The position numbers and the translations under genes were made by a program. From Paenibacillus rigui (GTDB lineage Bacteria; Bacillota; Bacilli; Paenibacillales; NBRC-103111), in assembly GCF_002234615.1 (NCBI RefSeq), contig NZ_NMQW01000057.1, forward strand, positions 62,001 through 126,000: DNA of 64,000 bases. Direction: 5' to 3'. This document shows, piece by piece, positions 17,987 to 25,352 of this stretch (within the stretch, counting starts at the first letter, position 1; each line of letters begins with the position of its first letter). The notes beneath the pieces are model-generated. The model was not told the origin of the DNA. It saw only the letters and a list, made by a program, of their open reading frames with translations, and made no database searches.

Positions 17987-18649
17987 ATGAAGAAATCCGT
18001 TGTTGCAATTGTCGGTGCATCGCTGCTGCTGGGTGCAAGCATGGGTGTATATGCCGGCTCCAATCTGCAGGAAATTAAGGCCTACCTGAACGACGATATT
18101 AAAGTGAAGGTCAATGGGGCCGCTACACAATTACTTGATGAGCAGGGCAATGTCGTAACCCCTATCACTTACGAAGGCAGCACCTATTTGCCGGCAAGAG
18201 CCATTGCTAATTCGTTAAATGTAGCCGTCGATTACGATGCCGCGTCCAATACGGTGCTGTTCGGGGAAAAGGTTGAGGGAACACCTGTCAATTCTGTTCA
18301 AACCTTCTATCAATCCATTAAAGATCCGAACATGACCAAGTATAAAAACAAGGATTACATCGAGGTCATCAAGGATACGAAGAACGCCGGTTACAATTTT
18401 TCACTGACGCCAAACAAGAAATTCCAGAAGCTGTACCTCCAGGCAGCCGCTATCGGCTCGGACGTAGAGGTGAAGATCGAGGATAGCAACGGCCGGCTGC
18501 TGAAGCAGGAAACAGTGACTGTCGACAATGGATTGAAAACGATTGAAGCTAACGTAGCTGGCCTCTCGGAGGTTACCGTTTTTTATAAATATGAGCAAAA
18601 TGGAAGCTCCGGTATTTTCATTCCTCTATCCACCTCCTATTACAAATAA
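17987..18649 (+). CDS. Secreted stalk (copper amine oxidase N-terminal-like) domain protein
   Basis: A 220-residue exported protein. Residues 1-22 form a signal peptide (KKSVVAIVGASLLLGASMGVYA), followed by a stalk domain: KVKVNGAATQL, TYEGSTYLPARAIANSLNV and VDYDAASNTVLFG, the fold often labelled copper amine oxidase N-terminal although it carries no enzyme here. The remaining part (about residue 105-220) looks like a beta-sandwich and has no recognised motif. ATG 17987 follows AAGGAG and GGAAGGA; upstream GTG 17972 overlaps that site. Such proteins are common on Paenibacillus cell surfaces; a specific role is not known. It is monocistronic, ending in the terminator at 18657-18702. Confidence 0.87.
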   Translation: MKKSVVAIVGASLLLGASMGVYAGSNLQEIKAYLNDDIKVKVNGAATQLLDEQGNVVTPITYEGSTYLPARAIANSLNVAVDYDAASNTVLFGEKVEGTPVNSVQTFYQSIKDPNMTKYKNKDYIEVIKDTKNAGYNFSLTPNKKFQKLYLQAAAIGSDVEVKIEDSNGRLLKQETVTVDNGLKTIEANVAGLSEVTVFYKYEQNGSSGIFIPLSTSYYK

Positions 18650-18656
18650 GCCGCGC

Positions 18657-18702
18657 AAGCACCCTTGCTCCCCGCAATTGCAGGAGACGGGGTGCTTTTT
18701 TT
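18657..18702 (+). terminator. Intrinsic terminator
   Basis: AAGCACCC pairs with GGGGTGCTT, inner CCCCG/CGGGG alternative, followed by seven T. Confidence 0.8.
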
Positions 18703-18729
18703 CAATGAACAAAAGAAAGGAGTGACTTT

Positions 18730-20444
18730 ATGCTTCGGAGATTTTTTTCTTACTATCGCCCTTATAAAGGGTTATTTATACTGGACTTCACCTGCGCCGT
18801 CATTGCCGGGCTGCTGGAGCTTGGCTTCCCCCTAGCAGTCAATCAGTTTGTTGACAAGCTGCTGCCCGGCAAAGACTGGCCGCTCATTCTTTGGGCGTGC
18901 GCCGGACTGCTCGCGGTCTATGTGCTGAATATGGTTTTGCAGTATATCGTAACCTACTGGGGACATATGCTCGGCATCAACATTGAAACCGATATGCGCA
19001 AAAAGCTGTTCGAGCATATTCAAAAGCTATCGTTCCGGTTTTTCGACAATCATAAAACAGGGCACCTGATTGCACGGATTACGAATGATCTGAATGAAAT
19101 CGGCGAGGTAGCGCACCATGGGCCAGAGGATATTTTTATAGCGGTTATGACGCTGGTCGGGTCCTTCATTCTGATGTCGTATATCAATTTGAAGCTAGCC
19201 ATTCTTACGTTTCTTATCATTCCTGTCATGGCCTGGCTTGCCTACTACTTCAGCCGAAAAATGACGGTAACCTACCGCCGCCTGTTCGGGGATGTCGCCA
19301 ATTTCAACACACGGGTGGAAGACAACGTCGGCGGAATTCGCGTCGTTCAGGCATTCGCCAACGAAGAGTATGAGAAGCAGCTGTTCGCGGTCAATAACCG
19401 CCAATTCCGCGCCACCAAGCTGCTCGCCTACAAGATTATGGCGAAAAGCATGTCCATCACCTACATGATGATGCGGTTTGTCTCGATGTTCATCATGATC
19501 TGCGGCACGTGGTTCGTCATCCACAACGAATTGACTTACGGCGAATTTGTCGGCTTTCTGCTGCTGACGAACGTATTTTTCCGCCCGATCGAGAAAATAA
19601 ATGCCGTGATTGAGAGCTATCCCAAAGGCATTGCCGGCTTCAAAAGATATGTCGAAATTCTCGATACAGAGCCTGATGTTGCAGATATGCCTGGTGCTGT
19701 GGATATCCGTCATTTGGAAGGAAATATCCGATTCCATCAAGTCAGCTTCGGATATGAAGAGCATAAAACGATTCTAAACGGGATCAATCTGACAATTCAC
19801 GCGGGGGAAACCATTGCCTTCGTCGGTCCCTCCGGTGCAGGCAAAACGACCATTTGCTCGCTGCTGCCCAGGTTTTATGAGGTCAGTGGGGGAAGCATCA
19901 CGATTGACGGGATCGATATCCGCCATATGACGCTGGCCTCGCTCCGCAAGCAGATCGGCATCGTGCAGCAGGATGTGTTTTTATTTTCCGGAACGATTCG
20001 TGAAAATATCGCCTACGGCAAGCTGGACGCTGCTCCCGAGGAAATTTGGGAAGCAGCCCGTCGCGCGCGGCTCGAAGATGTCATCCACAAGCTGTCGGAC
20101 GGCATGGATACGGTAATTGGCGAACGGGGGGTGAGCTGTCGGGAGGGCAAAAGCAACGACTGGCTATCGCACGCATGTTTCTCAAAAATCCGCCGATCCT
20201 CATTCTGGATGAAGCCACCTCGGCGCTCGACACCGAGACGGAAGCGGCCATCCAACAGTCGCTCTCGGAGCTGTCCGTCGGACGTACCACTCTCGTCATT
20301 GCGCATCGTCTGACGACGATCAAAAATGCCAATCGCATTGTCGTCGTGAATGAGAACGGCATCGTAGAGCAAGGCCGGCATCAGGAGCTCATCGCGGCCG
20401 GCGGCATCTACAGTCGTCTCCATCAGGCACAGTTCAGCCAGTGA
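18730..20444 (+). pseudogene. ABC exporter (fused membrane and ATPase domains) with a single frameshift
   Basis: A multidrug/lipid-type half exporter: six membrane segments in residues 1-310, then the ATPase with Walker A GPSGAGKTT (near residue 368) and Q-loop IGIVQQDVFLF. The frame from 18730 loses homology near 20135, just before the signature motif, where GERGV is followed by nonsense to a stop at 20313. The homologous sequence resumes in another frame: [14 protein letters not shown], Walker [14 protein letters not shown]-loop IAHRL, stop 20444. One missing base near GGGGGGTGAGCTG explains it; restoring it gives 571 residues, the normal length. Either a very recent pseudogene or a sequencing error in a G-run. 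ATG 18730 has GAAAGGAG upstream. Confidence 0.85.
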
Positions 20445-20446
20445 TC

Positions 20447-21256
20447 TTACCTGTCCTGCAGCGGCGGCGGGGCGTCGATCCAATTCCATTCATTGTTGGC
20501 TACGAACAGGCTAACGGCTTGATGGTAGGTGATCCCCCAATCCTGAAAGGACCCTATCGTCTCCACAAACTCCAACATGCGTTCCTTCGTCGGATCGGCC
20601 AGCAGCTCATGCACCTGCTGTACGTATTGTACGGGTTTATCGGGCGCTCCCTCCACTGCACGCATGAACGATTTATGGCAAGGAAACAGGATCCGGTTGT
20701 AAGCGAGGATCAAACGGCCTGCGAACAAGACGACATTGCTAAGCGATTGGCTTAGTAAGTAGGGATTGTTCTGATCCAAAGCCCTTGCGGCAAAATATTT
20801 TCCATACAGCAATACCTGAGCGTAAAAATCCTTCAAATTCTGTTCCCGGTTTACTTCCGGGTATACGGGGATTTGCTGCAGCAGTGAGTCGATGCCGGGT
20901 ATTCTCGAAAAAACAGCTCTGCTTCCGATAAAGGAAGCCCGGGTCGGTTCACTGCCGCGCTCTAACGCGCTTTCCAGAAACGCGTAGTTAATGATTTTGC
21001 CGTCGATATAGCCCTCGGGGTACGTGCACACATCCTTGTCATAATAACAAAGGCTGTGATCCCTTTTTCGCTTCTGAAATTCTTCGTCCGTTACAACCAG
21101 ATAAACGTCGATATCGGAATCGTCACGCGCTACGCCTTGAGCAATAGATCCTGAAAGGATGATGGCGCGAAATGACTCATCCTGCTCCAGCAGCCGGATC
21201 AGGTTGGCAACCGATTCACGATGATGCTCTCTCAGCTTCAATGAATCCAGATTCAT
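20447..21256 (-). CDS. Nucleotidyltransferase domain protein
   Basis: A 269-residue protein with the polymerase-beta-like nucleotidyltransferase motif GS(x)AQG...DSDIDVYLV (SGSIAQGVARDDSDIDVYL, residues about 35-53): Gly-Ser plus two catalytic Asp. The rest is helical, with no recognised binding domain; proteins of this layout include antibiotic adenylyltransferase-like and uncharacterised enzymes. ATG 21256 is preferred over TTG 21277 because GAGGTG stands 8 nt before it. It is convergent with the broken exporter, with only 2 nt between the stops, and lies 39 nt downstream of the co-directional methyltransferase gene. The nucleotide acceptor is unknown. Confidence 0.85.
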   Translation of the reverse strand: MNLDSLKLREHHRESVANLIRLLEQDESFRAIILSGSIAQGVARDDSDIDVYLVVTDEEFQKRKRDHSLCYYDKDVCTYPEGYIDGKIINYAFLESALERGSEPTRASFIGSRAVFSRIPGIDSLLQQIPVYPEVNREQNLKDFYAQVLLYGKYFAARALDQNNPYLLSQSLSNVVLFAGRLILAYNRILFPCHKSFMRAVEGAPDKPVQYVQQVHELLADPTKERMLEFVETIGSFQDWGITYHQAVSLFVANNEWNWIDAPPPLQDR

Positions 21257-21295
21257 TACAGAACACCTCTTCTTCAATAAATTTCCTTCGCATAG

Positions 21296-21979
21296 TTAGA
21301 CAAAAGGTTTCCTCGCCTTCCAAATGAACTTATGTTCTCTGATCCCCAACCGGCCTCCGATGTTATGCTCCGAAATACGCTCTTCCAGTTCCTGCTGATG
21401 TTCAGGTAACGTATAATCCGGATTGCCCGGAATCGAAGATAGCGCTTTCGTAAATTCCGTTCTATTCGGATAGTAAGTCACTGCCTCGTCATACTCTTCC
21501 ATTTCGATATCGGTATACCGGTTGCGCGTTAATCTTTCCTGAACGGCATCCACACGATTATGAATACCGAAGATGATCCCGCCCGGGCAGAGTACTCTTG
21601 GGTGATCAATAATTGAGGTTGGCCCCCTCCGATCGTAAATGAGATCGAACTCTCCGTCTTGAAAGGGCAGCTCGGTTTTGGTCGTTGCATACACAAATCG
21701 AACATGGCTCACGCCTGCTTCTTCCCATAAACCATGGGCAATAGCCAGCAGGTTGGCTGAATTGTCAAATCCGGTCAGCCGCTTCGCATAAGGTGACATT
21801 TTCAATGTAAACTCGCCATGCCCACACCCGGCATCAAGTACGGACTCGCAAGCAGGCAGCATCTGAATCAAGCGCTGCTCGAAAATATCCTCTGCCGAAA
21901 TACCTTCCACTGTACAAATGGCATTGCTTTTATACCCGCCGTTTCGCAATGCGATTTGATCATACCATTCCATTCCCAT
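21296..21979 (-). CDS. Class I SAM-dependent methyltransferase
   Basis: A 227-residue protein with the SAM-binding motif I VLDAGCGHGEFTLKM (residues about 47-61), acidic motif II TGFDNS, and motif IV/post motif FDLIYDRRGPTSIIDHPRVLCPGGIIF. ATG 21979 follows AGGAGG at 6 nt spacing. The layout resembles small-molecule methyltransferases (RlmA/UbiE-like) but the acceptor cannot be named. Co-directional with the nucleotidyltransferase downstream and a second, unrelated methyltransferase upstream at 22123. Confidence 0.9.
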   Translation of the reverse strand: MGMEWYDQIALRNGGYKSNAICTVEGISAEDIFEQRLIQMLPACESVLDAGCGHGEFTLKMSPYAKRLTGFDNSANLLAIAHGLWEEAGVSHVRFVYATTKTELPFQDGEFDLIYDRRGPTSIIDHPRVLCPGGIIFGIHNRVDAVQERLTRNRYTDIEMEEYDEAVTYYPNRTEFTKALSSIPGNPDYTLPEHQQELEERISEHNIGGRLGIREHKFIWKARKPFV

Positions 21980-22122
21980 GAGGGTTCCTCCTGCAAATCG
22001 AAATGTACATTATTTCCAGATCTGGTTGGAAAGACAGTATACCATAATAGCCTGCTGGACATAAATTAAATTTTTTTTGAAAGCATGACCTACAAAATAA
22101 TCCGAGGATATTACCTCTTCGC

Positions 22123-22929
22123 TTACTTCTTTCTCCCTATATACAGCAGATGGGAGGAAATGCCCAATATTGCGGGATCATTCGCAGCTGCAGTGAGAAA
22201 CTCAATCAGCTTTTCGTACTCCCCTTTGTCTGTCCAATACTGTTTTTGCTCACTATTCAACAGTGTTCCAAAACTGGAGGAGCCGATCAAATCCAAGGTT
22301 TCAAATCCGTGGCTCTCCATAAAAGGTTTAATTTCATTAATTTGAAAGTAATAGGCTCCCGTAAACCGTCCTTTATCGTTATGATCAAAAATACCACTTC
22401 TATAAAACGCCTGGATTGAATCCATGCTGTCATGCGGTTTCCAATGCTCCGGGGACTGTAAAGAGGTAATCGACATCCTTATCCGGCTTTGGAACGCGAC
22501 AAATACGATGCCGTTCCTTTTTGTTACCCGATACAGCTCTTTTACGGCGGAAACTCGCTCTGCTTCTTGCTGTAAATGGTACAGGGGGCCCAGCATCAAA
22601 GAAGCATCATACATTTCATTAAGTATCGCCTCTAATTGGGTTGCATTTAAGACATGAAAGCCATTGAATTGTTTCAGTACTCCTAATTCGCTTGCCTTTT
22701 GCTCTGCCATTTCAACCAGTCGAGGGGTCATGTCAGAGAGAGTGATCTCATAACCGAGTTTGGCCAACTCTATCGCATATTTGCCTGGCCCTGCCCCATT
22801 ATCGAGTATCCTTCCAGATGGGGGAAGATATTTTCTTATGTACTGCAGATTAATTTGGAACTCCAGCGGCTCTCTATCCAACCTCCCCCACTCATCAAAG
22901 CTCGAATAATAATCAGTCACTTTGCTCAT
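22123..22929 (-). CDS. Class I SAM-dependent methyltransferase behind a T-box-like leader
   Basis: A 268-residue methyltransferase: motif I ILDNGAGPGKYAIELAK (residues about 43-59), motif II ITLSDMTPRLVEMA, motif IV YDASLMLGPLYHL. The start was moved to ATG 22929, 7 nt after GAGGTG; the frame continues upstream to 22956 without support. The mRNA leader (22930 to about 23060) carries a T-box-like antiterminator and a terminator (see that feature), so expression appears to depend on transcription attenuation. Its substrate is not evident; genes so controlled are often amino-acid or antibiotic related, but that is inference. Confidence 0.9.
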   Translation of the reverse strand: MSKVTDYYSSFDEWGRLDREPLEFQINLQYIRKYLPPSGRILDNGAGPGKYAIELAKLGYEITLSDMTPRLVEMAEQKASELGVLKQFNGFHVLNATQLEAILNEMYDASLMLGPLYHLQQEAERVSAVKELYRVTKRNGIVFVAFQSRIRMSITSLQSPEHWKPHDSMDSIQAFYRSGIFDHNDKGRFTGAYYFQINEIKPFMESHGFETLDLIGSSSFGTLLNSEQKQYWTDKGEYEKLIEFLTAAANDPAILGISSHLLYIGRKK

Positions 22930-22964
22930 GCCAAAGCACCTCTCCCTCGCGATCATGTTTACGA

Positions 22965-23027
22965 AAAGACAAGAAAACCTATCGTCTGCAAAGAGGCGAT
23001 AGGTTTAACCTTCACGGTACCACTCTT
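22965..23027 (-). promoter_or_regulatory. T-box-like antiterminator and terminator without an evident Stem I
   Basis: Minus strand, 5' to 3': AAGAG, then the T-box bulge TGGTACC (23016-23022), then GTG, with the matching CGC and CTCTT downstream; this builds the canonical antiterminator around a UGGNACC bulge. Its 3' side overlaps the 5' arm of a terminator (AAACCTATCG 22997-23006 against CGATAGGTTT 22975-22984, then TTCTTGTCTTTT). The two structures exclude each other, as in T-box riboswitches. Only about 33 nt separate the predicted start of transcription from this element, holding one mini-hairpin (GGCG-AAA-CGCC), so no normal Stem I with a specifier loop can be fitted. Confidence 0.7.
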
Positions 23028-23066
23028 CTTGTTTCGTTGGCGTTTCGCCTTATTATAATTGGACTC

Positions 23067-23096
23067 AGTATACTATTTCCATATAATTCCTGTCAA
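23067..23096 (-). promoter_or_regulatory. SigA-type promoter of the T-box-like leader
   Basis: Minus strand TTGACA (23091-23096), 18-bp spacer, TATACT (23067-23072). Transcription would begin near 23060. A second TATAAT (about 23052-23057) lies closer still to the attenuator. Confidence 0.65.
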
Positions 23097-23133
23097 TACA
23101 TCTAACTTCTCATTGGCATTTCCATTCGCTTTT

Positions 23134-24234
23134 CTACACAATATGTATACACACCGGCTCAGCTACCGCGATGGAGCGGCTGGCATCATGTGTCAGCCTC
23201 CCGCTGACCGGGTCCAGTTGGAACACCTCAATCGTATCGGTCTGCTGATTAGCCGCAAGCAGCAGCTTCCCTCCAGGAGCAATAGCAAAATTTCGCGGCG
23301 AGCTGCCATGCGTTGAAGTATGCTCGACATAGGTCAGCCGGCCTGAGTCCGGATCGATCCGGTACACCACAATACTGTTATGTCCTCGGTTCGAGCCGTA
23401 GAGGAATCTGCCGGACGGATCCAGATGCAGATCGGCACTCGTATTGCTTCCTGTAAAATCGGCTGGCAGCGTCGGAACGGTCTCCAACGCCGTTAGCTTT
23501 CCTTCTTCACCATCAAAAGCATACGCCGTGATCGTATTATTTAGCTCGTTGATGCCGTAAGCATAGGGCCGCTCAGGGTGAAAGACAAAATGTCTTGGGC
23601 CTGCACCTTCCGCTGCTGCCGTCTCGCTGTGTGCAACCAGCTGCTTCAGCTCGGCATCCCAGCGATAAACGATCAGCTTGTCTTGGCCTAAATCGGAGAC
23701 CACGACATACTTCCCTTCAGGGTGAATGACGGCGGAATGGGTGTGCGGGCCCAGCTGCCTTTCCGTAGCCCCGCTTGCCCCTTCATGGGAGATGAGCTGG
23801 AGCAGCGGCTCCAACAGATCACCAGAACCGGACAAAGGAAACACGCTGACGCTTCCGCTGGAATAGTTCGTTGCAAGCAGCAGCCGCGATTGCTTCTCGT
23901 TCAGCACACTGACGTAGCAGGGGTCTTTGCCAAGGGTACGCTGTCTGTTCAATTCGTGCAGACGGCCGGAAGCAGAATCCCGTTCATAGCTCACGACTTC
24001 CCCGCCCAATTGCCCTTGCACTTCCTGCACCTCACTGACTGCATAAAGCCGCTCTGTCTGAGCATCCGTTGTCAGAAACGATGCGTTTTTAATCGTTGTT
24101 ACCGTTTGCAAAAGCTGCGTCTCCCCGGTTCCTGTATCCAAACGATACAGGGACACCCCCGCATCGCTTTTGTTCGTATAAGAACCCACGTACATGTAGA
24201 CTGATTGCCCTTTTTCCTCAATAGAGCTCATCAT
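23134..24234 (-). CDS. Lactonase family protein (YkgB/6-phosphogluconolactonase-like beta-propeller)
   Basis: A 366-residue seven-bladed beta-propeller lactonase. Blade repeats are visible (YVGSYTNKSDAGVSLYRLD, VSDLGQDKLIVYRWD, YGSNRGHNSIVVYRID, AANQQTDTIEVFQLD), and GPRHFVFHPERPYAYGINE is the family core. Related enzymes open 6-phosphogluconolactone or other sugar lactones in the cytoplasm. AGGAGG lies just upstream of the tandem ATG codons. It is 20 nt downstream of an amidohydrolase gene whose family includes sugar-acid lactonases, so the pair may complete an oxidative sugar route; the exact sugar is unknown. Confidence 0.92.
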   Translation of the reverse strand: MMSSIEEKGQSVYMYVGSYTNKSDAGVSLYRLDTGTGETQLLQTVTTIKNASFLTTDAQTERLYAVSEVQEVQGQLGGEVVSYERDSASGRLHELNRQRTLGKDPCYVSVLNEKQSRLLLATNYSSGSVSVFPLSGSGDLLEPLLQLISHEGASGATERQLGPHTHSAVIHPEGKYVVVSDLGQDKLIVYRWDAELKQLVAHSETAAAEGAGPRHFVFHPERPYAYGINELNNTITAYAFDGEEGKLTALETVPTLPADFTGSNTSADLHLDPSGRFLYGSNRGHNSIVVYRIDPDSGRLTYVEHTSTHGSSPRNFAIAPGGKLLLAANQQTDTIEVFQLDPVSGRLTHDASRSIAVAEPVCIHIV

Positions 24235-24254
24235 CGGAGCCTCCTATTCTTTCT

Positions 24255-25091
24255 TTACACCTCTAAACGGTAAAATACCGCTGCATTCCGTCCCAGCACA
24301 TCGTCCAGCTCCGTATCGGAAAGCTGCTTCGGAAGCGTATTACGGAGCAATGCATACACCTCGGAATATTGTGCAGCCAGCAGGCAGACCGGCCAGTCGC
24401 TGCCGTACATGACCCGTTTTGTTCCGAAATGCTCCACGATATGATGGACATAGGGTACGAAATGAGCTTCCTCCCAATGGTCGTGGTCCGCTTCCGTTAC
24501 CATGCCCGAGAGCTTGCAGTAGACGCCAGGGAAATCTTTGGCGATACGGGCCATATGCGTTTGCCAAGGCTCCAGCTCCTGCTTGGAGATTACCGGTTTG
24601 GCGATATGATCGATCACCGCCCGTAAATTCGGAACAAGCTCCAACAGCTTATAGGTGTCCTCCACCTGATGCGACTTAATCAGGACGTCCACAGGAAACT
24701 GCTCCTTTTCCATAAAACGCAGGCCTTCCAGAACCCCCGGACGAAAGGCGAACTCCATATCGATATCCTGGAGCATGATTCGGATTCCTTTGAAAAAGGG
24801 ATTTTGACGAAGCCTTGCATAGTCCTCCTGATAGGTTGGACTCTCCAGATCAAGCCACCCTACCACGCCTGCAATCGTATCCGTCTGCTCGCACAAGCTC
24901 AGCATGAAATCCGTCTCCGCCACCGTTGGTTCCGCCTGCACGACAATTGTCTTCTGAATACCGTTGGCCTGAAGATGCGCTTCCAAATCCTTCGGCAAAT
25001 AAGTTTGGTATAGGACCGGCACGTCCGGCGTCAGCCATCCGTAATCCCCGCGGTCCAGACTCCAGTAATGCTGATGCGAATCAATTCTCAT
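24255..25091 (-). CDS. Amidohydrolase family protein (fucono/rhamnono-lactonase-like)
   Basis: A 278-residue TIM-barrel metal hydrolase of the amidohydrolase_2 (COG3618) group. The metal-binding HxH appears as RIDSHQHYW at the very start, with later VIDHIAKP, GVYCKLSGMV and a terminal MYGSDWPVC whose Asp is the catalytic residue of the fold. Members include L-fucono-1,5-lactonase, L-rhamnonolactonase and pyrone-dicarboxylate hydrolase. ATG 25091 was chosen since GAGGAG lies 9 nt before it; the upstream ATG 25115 lacks one. It forms an operon with the lactonase at 23134, next to pectin-degrading genes, consistent with deoxy-sugar catabolism. Confidence 0.9.
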   Translation of the reverse strand: MRIDSHQHYWSLDRGDYGWLTPDVPVLYQTYLPKDLEAHLQANGIQKTIVVQAEPTVAETDFMLSLCEQTDTIAGVVGWLDLESPTYQEDYARLRQNPFFKGIRIMLQDIDMEFAFRPGVLEGLRFMEKEQFPVDVLIKSHQVEDTYKLLELVPNLRAVIDHIAKPVISKQELEPWQTHMARIAKDFPGVYCKLSGMVTEADHDHWEEAHFVPYVHHIVEHFGTKRVMYGSDWPVCLLAAQYSEVYALLRNTLPKQLSDTELDDVLGRNAAVFYRLEV

Positions 25092-25243
25092 CCCCGGTAT
25101 CTCCTCACCATCCATGGTTTACAAGCTTGTGATGTTGTTCCCACTTACGATGATAATATAGGAGAAGCGGTTTCACAACCTCCACACCAACAGCAAAAAA
25201 ACACCCGGGAGTGATCCGTTCTTCAGCGGATGGTTCAAGCAAC

Positions 25244-25280
25244 TAAAAAGAAGGGCCCTCCCTGTACCGGGAAAGCCCTC
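25244..25280 (-). terminator. Intrinsic terminator of the pectin-degradation operon
   Basis: Minus strand AGGGC-TTT-CCC / GGG-AGG-GCCCT stem followed by TCTTTTT, about 75 nt past the stop of the lyase gene. The rest of the 25092-25352 gap shows no gene. Confidence 0.65.
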
Positions 25281-25352
25281 GCTTTTGACGTACGGCCAGG
25301 CCTGGCTAGCCCTAAGATTCAGGCTTAGCATGAACGGCTGTGCACGCACGCG

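Noticed and set aside
18730-20444. Programmed ribosomal frameshift in the ABC exporter
   Set aside because: No slippery heptamer with a downstream pseudoknot is evident and exporters of this family are not made this way; an error or mutation is simpler.
25140-25200. cre-like sequence upstream of the amidohydrolase operon
   Set aside because: TGAAACCGCTTCTC differs from the consensus at two or more conserved positions.
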